This document shows, in pieces, positions 17,792 through 25,816 of a stretch of 64,000 nt of DNA (positions are counted from its first letter, which is position 1; the number at the start of each line of letters is the position of its first letter). Position numbers and translations under genes: made by a program. Location of the stretch: contig NZ_OY782755.1 in the NCBI RefSeq assembly GCF_963678165.1, positions 2,294,001-2,358,000 on the forward strand, in the 5' to 3' direction. Origin of the DNA: an uncultured Acetobacteroides sp. (GTDB lineage: Bacteria > Bacteroidota > Bacteroidia > Bacteroidales > ZOR0009). The notes below the pieces were generated by a model. The model was given only the letters and a program-made list of their open reading frames with translations, did no database searches and was not told where the DNA came from.

Positions 17792-19018
17792 ATGGCATTT
17801 CGGAGATTAAAAAAATCGTACGAGGTGTTCGCTAACACCTACCTATACGAGCTAAAGCTGCTGCTTAAGGACTCGGGCGTGCTCTTCATCCTATTTGGAG
17901 CATCGATATTCTACTCCTTAATATATACGTATTCCTACTCGCACGAGGTGGTAAACGACATTTCGGTAGCGGTTGTCGACCTGAATGGCACTAAAACAAG
18001 TAGAGACGTGGTGCGCATGCTCGATGCAACGCCTCAAATAAATGTAACCTTCCATACCCAGAACTTTAAGGAGGCAAAGGCGCTATTCTACGACGATAAG
18101 GTCCATGGCGTTATCGTTATCCCCAAGGATTTTGAGCGCAAAATAATGAGGAGCGAGCAGGCTGCCGTTACGGCCTACGCCGATGCCAGCTACTTTATGA
18201 TATATAAGCAGATCCTATCGGGTGCGGCCCAGGTTACGGGAACCATGAGCGCCAAGCTGGAGATCGGTAGGCTGATGATGAAGGGGAACGACAAGTATAA
18301 GGCCATGGCTCAAAGCCAGCCCGTATCGGTTTCAACCAGCTACCTGTTTAATCCTGCTGCGGGATATGCTTCGTACGCCATGCCCGGGGTAATGCTGATG
18401 ATTCTTCAGCAAACGCTGCTGCTCAGCATCGGAATGCTTGGCGGTACGCTGCGCGAGAAGAAGCGCAAGTACTTCTACCTGGATGGAGATATCGATCCTC
18501 GCCATGCCGTATCTACGTTGCTGGGTAAGGCTTTTGCCTTTATCACACTGCACCTGTTCAACATCTTCTTTATGCTGGTGCTCGTTTACAAGTGGTTCGA
18601 CTTACCCCAAAAGGGAAACCCATTCGAGGTGTTCATCTTCATAATGCCCTACATATTTGCGGTGGCATTCCTGGGGATATCGATTGCTACCCTGTTCAAG
18701 AAGCGCGAGCACTCGCTAATCTTTATGTTCTTCACCTCGATTCCGTTTATCTTCCTAAGCGGATTCTCGTGGCCTGCTAGCGAAATGCCGCTGCTGCTAC
18801 AGAAATTCTCGCTTCTGATTCCTAGCACAACAGCAATCCAGGGGTACTTGAGGCTGAATACGATGGGGGCATCGTTACAGCAGGTGTCAAGTGAGCTGGG
18901 CTTCCTCATGATTCTAATGGTCGCCTACTTTATCCTTGCGCTGCTGATAACAAAGTATCGCATCCACCAAAATAATCGGGAGCTGCAAGAAACCTCAGAT
19001 GAAGCCATAGAATCGTAG
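17792..19018 (+). CDS. ABC-2 type transporter permease (second)
   Basis: A 408-residue paralogue of the preceding permease with the same layout: one N-terminal span (about 28-48), a periplasmic domain with SVAVVDLNGTKTSRDVVRML, and a C-terminal bundle of spans (from about 190). The pair probably forms a heterodimeric channel. Start ATG 17792 is one base after the previous stop, so translation is coupled. The cytoplasmic tail is short and polar (NNRELQETSDEAIES). A terminator follows 25 bp after the stop, so the operon ends here without an ATPase gene. Confidence 0.9.
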   Translation: MAFRRLKKSYEVFANTYLYELKLLLKDSGVLFILFGASIFYSLIYTYSYSHEVVNDISVAVVDLNGTKTSRDVVRMLDATPQINVTFHTQNFKEAKALFYDDKVHGVIVIPKDFERKIMRSEQAAVTAYADASYFMIYKQILSGAAQVTGTMSAKLEIGRLMMKGNDKYKAMAQSQPVSVSTSYLFNPAAGYASYAMPGVMLMILQQTLLLSIGMLGGTLREKKRKYFYLDGDIDPRHAVSTLLGKAFAFITLHLFNIFFMLVLVYKWFDLPQKGNPFEVFIFIMPYIFAVAFLGISIATLFKKREHSLIFMFFTSIPFIFLSGFSWPASEMPLLLQKFSLLIPSTTAIQGYLRLNTMGASLQQVSSELGFLMILMVAYFILALLITKYRIHQNNRELQETSDEAIES

Positions 19019-19043
19019 CCGACGATTTGTTTAGATATATAAG

Positions 19044-19081
19044 CTCCACCAAAAGCCTTACGCTGCTGGTGGAGTTTTTTT
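19044..19081 (+). terminator. Terminator of the efflux operon
   Basis: Stem CTCCACCA/TGGTGGAG (19044-19051, 19067-19074) followed by seven Ts. Confidence 0.9.
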
Positions 19082-19109
19082 ATGCAAATGCTCATCAGAA
19101 TGCGCGGAC

Positions 19110-19392
19110 AGAGTTTTACACTATGCAAATGCTCTATCGAAATGCGCCGACAGAGCTTTACACTATGTAAAAGCTCTATCGGAATACGCGGACGAAGCTT
19201 TACACTATGTAAAAGCTCTATCGAAATGCGCGGACGAAGCTTTACACTATGTAATTGCTCTATCGGAATGCGCGGACGAAGCTTTACACTATGTAATTGC
19301 TCTATCGGAATGCGCGGACGAAGCTTTACACTATGTAAAAGCTCTATCGGAATACGCAGACAGAGCTTTACACTACGGAAATGCTCTATACG
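19110..19392. repeat. Intergenic repeat array B (seven units of exactly 42 bp)
   Basis: The marker TTACACTATG or its variants recurs at 19116, 19158, 19200, 19242, 19284, 19326 and 19368, always 42 bp apart. Each unit contains the dyad TTTACA-CTA-TGTAAA inside longer arms (GAGC and GCTC), then a spacer like TATCGGAATGCGCGGACG. Because 42 is a multiple of 3 a frame stays open across it (19082-19432), but the translation is only the repeat. It starts right after the terminator of the efflux operon. The remaining gap 19393-19554 shows nothing I recognise. Confidence 0.9.
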
Positions 19393-19554
19393 AGGGGATA
19401 TAGGGGAGAATGCAGCGCTTAGTATATCCTAAAAGCTAAGCCCCACTAGTGCCTCTGCAAAAAGATAAGGTTCTACTAATATCGCGAAATATAATCGTTG
19501 CTATATTTACGGACTTTTACGAATTCATTTTAATTTCTAAAGATTTACTGCTAC

Positions 19555-21270
19555 ATGAGGATCAGAACTGCAACAATAAAAGCCCTTGTACTGGTGCTGC
19601 TCTTTGCAATGCCGCTTACAATGCTTGCCTCGAAGGGCAAGGAGGTTAAGGTAGTTTTTACCACCGACGTGCACGGCGCCATCTTCCCCTACGACTTTAT
19701 CGAGCAAAAGGCTCGCCCCGGAAGCCTAGCTCAGATATACACCTACGTAAAGGAGCAACGAAAGCAGAACCCCAGCTTGCTGCTCCTCGACAACGGCGAT
19801 ATGCTGCAGGGGCAGCCAACCGTTTACTTCTACAACTTTGTGGATACGCTAAGCCAGCATCTACAGGCAAGGGTGATGAACTTTATGGGGTATAATGCCC
19901 TAACCGTAGGCAACCACGACCTCGAGCCTGGACATCCCGTTTACGATAGGGTTCGCCAGCAGTCAAATTTCCCTTGGCTAGCCGCCAATGCGGTTACGCC
20001 TGCGGGAAAAACCTACTTCGAGCCATACAAAATATTTAAGGTCGATGGCAAGAAGGTTGCTGTACTTGGGCTCATTACCCCAGCCATCCCCACCTGGCTC
20101 CCCGAAAATATTTGGAGAGGGATGACGTTTAACGACATGGTGGAGAGCGCCAAGTATTGGGTTGATATTATCCAGAAAAAGGAGAAGCCAGACGCCATTA
20201 TTGGCATGGTACACTCCGGCGTAAACTTTAACTACAACAACCAGAACGAGAATACCTACAAGAACGAGAATGCCGCCATGCTCATTGCCAAGCGGGTTAA
20301 GGGATTCGACGCCATACTATGCGGGCACGATCACGACATCTTCAACAAGAAGGTGGCAACCGACTTTGGCGATTCCGTTCAGGTGCTTAATCCCGCCGCC
20401 TTTGCCCGCAACGTGGGCGTTCTCACCATTGCTTTTCAGGGCAGCAGCAAGCAGGTAAGCGGTAGCGTTGTCGATGTTCGCCCATTACCTGCTGAAAAAG
20501 CCTTTGAGGAGCAATTCAAGGGCGATTTTGATAAAATCAAGGAATTCTCTTCGCGAAAGATCGGCACGCTTGATGAGCCAATTAGCTCTGCCGATACCTT
20601 TTTTGGCAGCTCCTCATTTGTAGACCTGATTCACCGCAGCATGCTAAAGACTACCAATGCCGATATTAGCTTCGCATCGCCGCTAACCCTAAATGCCAAC
20701 ATTCCTGCTGGCGATATCACCGTAGGCGACATGTTCAACCTCTACAAGTACGAAAACCTCCTTTACGTGCTTAATCTAACAGGGCAGGAGGTTAAGAACT
20801 ACCTCGAATACTCCTACGGTCTTTGGGTGAAGAGCAGCGATACCTTCGATGATGGAATGCTTCTCCTTAACGAAAAGGGTAAGCTGAAGAATCAGTACTA
20901 CAATTTCGATTCAGGAGCGGGTATCAAATATCAGGTAGATATTACAAAGCCTGCTGGCAGCAAGGTTACCATTACCTCTATGGCCGACGGAACACCATTT
21001 GATCTAGGCAAAACCTACAAGGTAGCCATGAGCAGCTACCGTGGAAATGGGGGAGGTGGACACCTTACCGTTGGAGCCAAAATTCAACCATCAGAGATTA
21101 GCAAGCGGTTGGTTACAAGCACAACCAAGGATATGCGCTACCTAATAATGATGGACCTAATGAAATCTGGCATACTCGACCACAAGCCATTAAACTCATG
21201 GAAGTTTATTCCCGAAGATGTTGTCGCCAAGGCTCGAAAGGCTGACGAATCGCGCATTTTTAGAAAGTGA
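19555..21270 (+). CDS. Secreted 5'-nucleotidase / UshA-like metallophosphoesterase
   Basis: A 571-residue exported enzyme with an N-terminal signal (hydrophobic about 8-23, ending near MLAS). The calcineurin-like metallophosphoesterase domain shows FTTDVHGA (Asp38, His40), DNGDM, GNHDLE and CGHDHD, the metal-binding residues of the family. The C-terminal 5'-nucleotidase domain follows from about 330 (NADISFASPLTLNANIPAGD, later SSYRGNGGGGH). Such enzymes remove phosphate from nucleotides or cyclic nucleotides outside the inner membrane for salvage. The exact substrate is open. A terminator lies 35 bp after the stop. Confidence 0.93.
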   Translation: MRIRTATIKALVLVLLFAMPLTMLASKGKEVKVVFTTDVHGAIFPYDFIEQKARPGSLAQIYTYVKEQRKQNPSLLLLDNGDMLQGQPTVYFYNFVDTLSQHLQARVMNFMGYNALTVGNHDLEPGHPVYDRVRQQSNFPWLAANAVTPAGKTYFEPYKIFKVDGKKVAVLGLITPAIPTWLPENIWRGMTFNDMVESAKYWVDIIQKKEKPDAIIGMVHSGVNFNYNNQNENTYKNENAAMLIAKRVKGFDAILCGHDHDIFNKKVATDFGDSVQVLNPAAFARNVGVLTIAFQGSSKQVSGSVVDVRPLPAEKAFEEQFKGDFDKIKEFSSRKIGTLDEPISSADTFFGSSSFVDLIHRSMLKTTNADISFASPLTLNANIPAGDITVGDMFNLYKYENLLYVLNLTGQEVKNYLEYSYGLWVKSSDTFDDGMLLLNEKGKLKNQYYNFDSGAGIKYQVDITKPAGSKVTITSMADGTPFDLGKTYKVAMSSYRGNGGGGHLTVGAKIQPSEISKRLVTSTTKDMRYLIMMDLMKSGILDHKPLNSWKFIPEDVVAKARKADESRIFRK

Positions 21271-21304
21271 TTTTGCGAAGATCAATAAACTGATTACATT
21301 CGAA

Positions 21305-21338
21305 GACCTATCTCAACCAACTGAGATAGGTCTTTTCT
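21305..21338 (+). terminator. Terminator after the 5'-nucleotidase-like gene
   Basis: A perfect 11-bp stem GACCTATCTCA/TGAGATAGGTC (21305-21315, 21322-21332) and a T-rich tail. It lies within the upstream in-frame extension of the next gene, which argues for the later start at 21353. Confidence 0.88.
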
Positions 21339-21352
21339 TAAGGGGATTATCA

Positions 21353-23263
21353 ATGCGTATAATGATTAGGCTGACACTACTGCTGCTAGTAGTGATGAGT
21401 TTCGAATGGGCTGATGGCGAAGCGTATTCATCAACGAACAAGCAGGCCGTAAAGGCCTACAAGGAGGCTTTGGAGCTATTTAAAAACCGGAATTACCCAG
21501 CATTTTTCGAGAAGGTAAACCAGGCAATCGCCGATGACTCCACCTTTACGGAGGCCTACCTGTTGGCCATGCAGGCTTCAATAGAAAACCTCCACGAAAC
21601 AAAGGCCATCTTCTATGCCCAAAAGGCATATGCGCTTAACCCAAGCATGCATCCGCCGCTGGCATCTATTCTAGGAAAGCTTTACCTGCGCGACGGGCAG
21701 TACGAGAAGGCAATAGCATGCTTCGAGTACTATATAAGCAACAATCCCGCTCAACGCGCTAAGGTGGAGGAGCCACTCAACAGCGCGCTCTTTGCCAAAG
21801 GACTAAAAGATCGACCAGTTGGCTTTGTCCCACAGAATTTGGGCGATAACATTAACTCTACTTACGACGACTACTGGCCCAGCATTTCAGGCGATGGCAA
21901 TACCTTCGTAAAGACCAGCAACATTCCCCGAAGCGACAGCTCTGGCGTTTTGCAGGAGGACTTCTTTGTTTCAAAAAAGAATGCCCAAGGCAAGTGGGGT
22001 AAGGCAATTCCCCTACCCGGAACCATAAACACCCAGTCCAACGAGGGAGCGCAATCGCTTACCGCCGATGGGCAGGGCATGTACTTTACCATGTGCATCA
22101 ACGAGTGCAGCATCTACTACTCTCGTCTGAAAAATGGGATATGGAGCGATCCTCAAAAGCTGCCACCTCCCATTAATACCCCCATATCATCCAACAAGCA
22201 GCCTTCCATTAGCTCTGATGGCCGCTATCTCTACTTTACTAGTAACCGTCGTGGCGGCTACGGCGGCTACGACCTATACGTTGCTACGCGCGATATGGAG
22301 AGCGGCGAGTGGATTGATGTAAAGAACTTAGGGCCGAAGGTTAACACCTCGCGAAACGACGTTTCTCCCTTTATCCACTTTGATGGGCAGACCCTTTACT
22401 TTGCCTCCGATGGGCATCGGGGGCTTGGAGGCCTCGATCTTTTCCGAACTCGTTTAGATGGCAATGAGGAGTGGAGCGTTCCCGTTAACTTGGGCTACCC
22501 AATCAACACCAAAGGCGAGGAGCAGGGCATTGTAATCTCGGCCGATGCAAAAACTACCTACATTGCCTCTAGCCGCGAGGAGGGAAGGGGGCTCGACATC
22601 TACAGTTTCGAGCTTCCCGATACGCTAAAGCCTAATGTTTCCTACTACCTTAAGGGCATAGTTGTAGATGCTAAAACCAATAAGCCGCTTGCTGCCGAAG
22701 TTGTTCTCACCAACCTTAAAACGGGCAAGGAGGAGTTTGTAAGCAGTTCCTATCCCGACGATGGAGCGTTCTTTACGTCTCTTCCTGCTGCAACCAGCTA
22801 CGCCTTGCAGGTTACCCGTAAGGGATATCTCTTCAACTCGCAAAGCTTCTTGCTAGATTCTACTAAAACAATTCAGAATCCGCTAGAGCTCCGCATTGCA
22901 CTCGAGCCTATGAGCGTAGGGAGCACCACCATTTTGAGGAATATCTACTTCGATGTCAACTCCTACAGCCTTAAGAAGGAGTCGGAAGTAGAGTTAAAAA
23001 CGCTGGTTAAGCTACTCAATACCAATCCAACTCTATGGATCGAACTTTCGGGCCATACCGACAATTCTGGATCGGTTGCATTCAACAATTCGCTCAGCGC
23101 TAACCGTGCAAAGGAGGTGGTCAAGTACCTTATTGCAAATGGAATCGACAAAAATAGGCTTAGAGCCGTAGGCTACGGTTCCTCGAAGCCAATAGTCCCC
23201 AATAACAGCATCGAGAACAAGGCAAAAAACCGTAGAACAGAGTTTATGGTGATATATAAATAA
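21353..23263 (+). CDS. TPR / PD40 beta-propeller / OmpA-domain outer-envelope protein
   Basis: Start chosen at ATG 21353 (636 residues): it is followed by a signal peptide (MRIMIRLTLLLLVVMSFEWADG), preceded by AGGGG, and the longer frame would cross a terminator. Domains in order: signal; TPR-like helices (about 30-160); WD40-like PD40 propeller (about 175-415, with SISGDGNTFV, SISSDGRYLYFTSNRRGGYG and PFIHFDGQTLYFASDG); a carboxypeptidase-regulatory-like beta domain (about 430-500); and a C-terminal OmpA domain (IYFDVNSYSL to KNRRTEFMVIYK, with SGHTDNSG and RAKEVVKYL) that binds peptidoglycan. Family members often belong to gliding or type IX secretion gene sets, but no other such gene is nearby. 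Confidence 0.92.
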   Translation: MRIMIRLTLLLLVVMSFEWADGEAYSSTNKQAVKAYKEALELFKNRNYPAFFEKVNQAIADDSTFTEAYLLAMQASIENLHETKAIFYAQKAYALNPSMHPPLASILGKLYLRDGQYEKAIACFEYYISNNPAQRAKVEEPLNSALFAKGLKDRPVGFVPQNLGDNINSTYDDYWPSISGDGNTFVKTSNIPRSDSSGVLQEDFFVSKKNAQGKWGKAIPLPGTINTQSNEGAQSLTADGQGMYFTMCINECSIYYSRLKNGIWSDPQKLPPPINTPISSNKQPSISSDGRYLYFTSNRRGGYGGYDLYVATRDMESGEWIDVKNLGPKVNTSRNDVSPFIHFDGQTLYFASDGHRGLGGLDLFRTRLDGNEEWSVPVNLGYPINTKGEEQGIVISADAKTTYIASSREEGRGLDIYSFELPDTLKPNVSYYLKGIVVDAKTNKPLAAEVVLTNLKTGKEEFVSSSYPDDGAFFTSLPAATSYALQVTRKGYLFNSQSFLLDSTKTIQNPLELRIALEPMSVGSTTILRNIYFDVNSYSLKKESEVELKTLVKLLNTNPTLWIELSGHTDNSGSVAFNNSLSANRAKEVVKYLIANGIDKNRLRAVGYGSSKPIVPNNSIENKAKNRRTEFMVIYK

Positions 23264-23378
23264 GCTGATGTCAATAGACAGAGTTGAAGCCAGAAAATGT
23301 TAATGTTAAATCTTTCGTAGATGCACAAGGTTATACAACCTTTAGCATCTAAACACTATAACTAAAATAACAGCTCTA

Positions 23379-24587
23379 ATGAAAAAATTATTTGTATTTG
23401 CCATTGCTGCAATCTTTGCTATTGGAGCATATGCACAAAAGGACAAAAAGAAGGAGGAATCTAAGCCAGAAGGATACAAATTCACGGTGGTCAAGCAAGT
23501 TCCTGGAACGTCCGTTAAGGATCAGTTCCGCTCAGGTACCTGCTGGAGTTTCTCAGGACTAAGCTTTATTGAAAACGAGCTGCTTCGCAACGGTAAGGGT
23601 GAGTTCGACTTGTCGGAAATGTGGCTTGTTCGCAACTGCTATTCAGCAAAAGCCGAAAAGTACGTTCGCATGCAAGGCAACTGCAACTTTGGTGGTGGCG
23701 GTGGAACCTTCGACATTTTCTGGGTAATGAATAACTTTGGTTTTATTCCCGAAGAGGCTTATGCTGGACTTCAGTATGGAGAACCAAAGCATGTTCATGG
23801 CGAATTGGATGCATTAACTAAGGCATATGTTGATGTAATAGTAAAGAACCCAAATAAAAAGCTTTCTACCGCTTGGAAGAAGGGTTTTGATGGCATTCTT
23901 GATGCCTATCTAGGTCCTAAACCAGATAAGTTTACCTATAAAGGTGTTGAGTATACTCCTGAATCGTTTGCAAAAAGCCTAAGTCTCAATTCCGACGATT
24001 ATGTTTCTTTCACTTCGTACACTCACCATCCATTCTACAAAAAGTTCTCCCTCGAAATTCCAGATAACTGGCTAAACGAAGAGTCTTACAATATTCCAAT
24101 GGAAGATCTAGAGCAGGTTATAGACAACGCCATTAATAATGGTTACTCTATTGCCTGGGGTGCTGATGTAAGCGAAAAGGGCTTCCAGTACAACAAGGGG
24201 GTTGCCGTAATCCCACAAACTGATGTTGCCGTTCTAAACAACTCAGAGAAGTCTAAGTGGACTGAGCTTTCGGCTAAAGACCGCGAGTCTATGTTCTACA
24301 ATCTCGATCATCCCGTTGTTGAGCAGACCATCACCCAAAAGATGCGCCAAGATGCATTTGATAACTACCAAACTACCGATGACCACGGTATGGTTATCGA
24401 AGGTATTGCAAAAGATCAACGTGGAGAAAAGTTTTACTTAGTGAAAAACTCTTGGAATACCGATAATCCATATAAAGGATACTTCTACGCCTCTCGTCCT
24501 TTTGTTATCTACAAAACCATGAACATTATGGTTCATAAGAATGCTATTCCTGCTGAGATCCTAAAGAAAATCGGCTTAGCAAAATAG
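23379..24587 (+). CDS. Exported C1B-family cysteine aminopeptidase (bleomycin hydrolase-like)
   Basis: A 402-residue papain-fold peptidase of the PepC/bleomycin-hydrolase family. A signal peptide (MKKLFVFAIAAIFAIGAYAQ) sends it to the periplasm or beyond, unlike the cytosolic classical PepC. The catalytic triad is visible: Cys55 in SGTCWSFSG, His in TDDHGMVIEG and Asn in VKNSWN. The oxidoreduced Gln precedes in KDQFRSG. It is slightly shorter than PepC (about 440-450). It stands alone before a very long bidirectional terminator. A role in peptide use is likely. Confidence 0.93.
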   Translation: MKKLFVFAIAAIFAIGAYAQKDKKKEESKPEGYKFTVVKQVPGTSVKDQFRSGTCWSFSGLSFIENELLRNGKGEFDLSEMWLVRNCYSAKAEKYVRMQGNCNFGGGGGTFDIFWVMNNFGFIPEEAYAGLQYGEPKHVHGELDALTKAYVDVIVKNPNKKLSTAWKKGFDGILDAYLGPKPDKFTYKGVEYTPESFAKSLSLNSDDYVSFTSYTHHPFYKKFSLEIPDNWLNEESYNIPMEDLEQVIDNAINNGYSIAWGADVSEKGFQYNKGVAVIPQTDVAVLNNSEKSKWTELSAKDRESMFYNLDHPVVEQTITQKMRQDAFDNYQTTDDHGMVIEGIAKDQRGEKFYLVKNSWNTDNPYKGYFYASRPFVIYKTMNIMVHKNAIPAEILKKIGLAK

Positions 24588-24606
24588 TTCTATTTGATTA
24601 AAATTG

Positions 24607-24664
24607 AATGCAATAATAAAACAAAGAGCTGCCAACTGGCAGCTCTTTGTTTTATTATTGCATT
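24607..24664. terminator. Bidirectional terminator, 28-bp arms
   Basis: A perfect palindrome with 28-bp arms and a 2-nt centre (24607-24634, 24637-24664). Its GC core GAGCTGCCA is flanked by AT-rich arms that give a T-run in both directions. It serves the C1B peptidase gene on + and the convergent lipoprotein gene on -. Confidence 0.93.
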
Positions 24665-24679
24665 GGCGATGTCAATTTT

Positions 24680-25675
24680 TCACCTCACCATATCTATATA
24701 GTAAATATTGTACTTATTCGATTTTACGCTAAAGTATACTCTGTTATTGGTGTAGGAAATAGCAGTTATATCACCATACTTAAAGTCTTTTACTATTGTT
24801 TTCTTATCATTATTCCTGATAAGATATATGGAGTTTCTTGTAGCAACAATTGGTCGTGCTCTTCTGTCAAATTCAACATCTACAACATCCTGTAAATCGT
24901 TTTCCACTAACATGATTTGAGATAGAATATCTTGGCTGTAGAATTGCTTATTGATTATATATTCTTCTTTTATAGAGTATAGATTCCCCTTTTTGAGTTC
25001 AATAATGAAGAGTAAAGAACGATCTTTATTCAGAGCAAGCTTTAAAGGTGTGCTCTGGTTTATAGAATCCTTTTGTACTATTTTCATGGAAGATAGAATA
25101 GGATTTACCGACGCATTGGCCGAAAACGAAAATGATTTCATAGTTCCATCTACCATGTTAATCGATACAATATCATTTTTATCGTTGTCTGCATAATACA
25201 TCATTTCATTCTTCTCATCTATCTGCAGCTCCGATACATTAGCAAAGCTGCGTCCGTGAATTGGAAGAATAAAGTAGGTTTTCAGAGTTGTGCGGCTCAG
25301 AAAATCGTACTTAATCAGCTTATACCTTTTAGGAGAATCCTTTTTTTGTGAGGTTTTATCAAAAAGCAACCAACTTTCTCCTTCTTTTCCAACTAGCGAA
25401 TAAATTAGGTTTGAGGAAAAAAGAGAGTCTCGTAACGATAATGGGAAAACAGGTTGCATCGGCAGCTGTTTATTGTCCGATTTAAGAAAAAGCGAAAAAT
25501 CCCTAGCGTCTTTATTGTAGTTTTTAAATATAAGAAGGTAGCCATTATTCGTATAAACAAAATCGTCGAAGGCAGCAGCGTCATCAATAGTTACATATAG
25601 GATGGGGAGTGGGACATCTTTACTTCTGCACCCTACCATGATAATTCCCAACAACAGTAAAATTCTAACGTTCAT
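24680..25675 (-). CDS. Lipoprotein of unknown function, possible beta-propeller
   Basis: A 331-residue protein when started at ATG 25675, which places a lipoprotein signal directly at the N-terminus (MNVRILLLLGIIMVGC, lipid-modified Cys16); an earlier in-frame start would bury it. The rest is made of repeated strand-rich stretches with short acidic turns (YVTIDDAAAFDDFVY, ISYTNNRVYFSVKSNKYNIY), as in Bacteroidota six-bladed propeller lipoproteins, but no clear repeat register is visible. It probably faces the periplasm or the outer surface. Single gene, convergent with the C1B peptidase gene. Confidence 0.8.
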   Translation of the reverse strand: MNVRILLLLGIIMVGCRSKDVPLPILYVTIDDAAAFDDFVYTNNGYLLIFKNYNKDARDFSLFLKSDNKQLPMQPVFPLSLRDSLFSSNLIYSLVGKEGESWLLFDKTSQKKDSPKRYKLIKYDFLSRTTLKTYFILPIHGRSFANVSELQIDEKNEMMYYADNDKNDIVSINMVDGTMKSFSFSANASVNPILSSMKIVQKDSINQSTPLKLALNKDRSLLFIIELKKGNLYSIKEEYIINKQFYSQDILSQIMLVENDLQDVVDVEFDRRARPIVATRNSIYLIRNNDKKTIVKDFKYGDITAISYTNNRVYFSVKSNKYNIYYIDMVR

Positions 25676-25767
25676 CGTCCAACAGAATAAAAAGGTTTCA
25701 CTTAACCAACACTTTGTCGCTTCAAATTTCAAGTCTTAGCGTACAAATGTCTGTCTATTACAATAAA

Positions 25768-25797
25768 AAAGGCCTAATGTTAATACATTAGGCCTTT
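25768..25797 (-). terminator. Terminator of the sensor gene
   Basis: A perfect 13-bp stem AAAGGCCTAATGT/ACATTAGGCCTTT with a 4-nt loop, followed on the reverse strand by TTTTTTATTG. Confidence 0.9.
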
Positions 25798-25816
25798 AAA
25801 TATAGGGAACTTTAAG

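Noticed and set aside
19082..19432. 116-codon forward frame across array B
   Set aside because: The product is only a 14-residue repeat created by 42-bp units; no start signal, no domain and the DNA pattern is palindromic.
21218..23263. Long form of the PD40/OmpA protein (681 codons)
   Set aside because: It would overlap the previous gene and pass through its terminator; a signal peptide starts at 21353.
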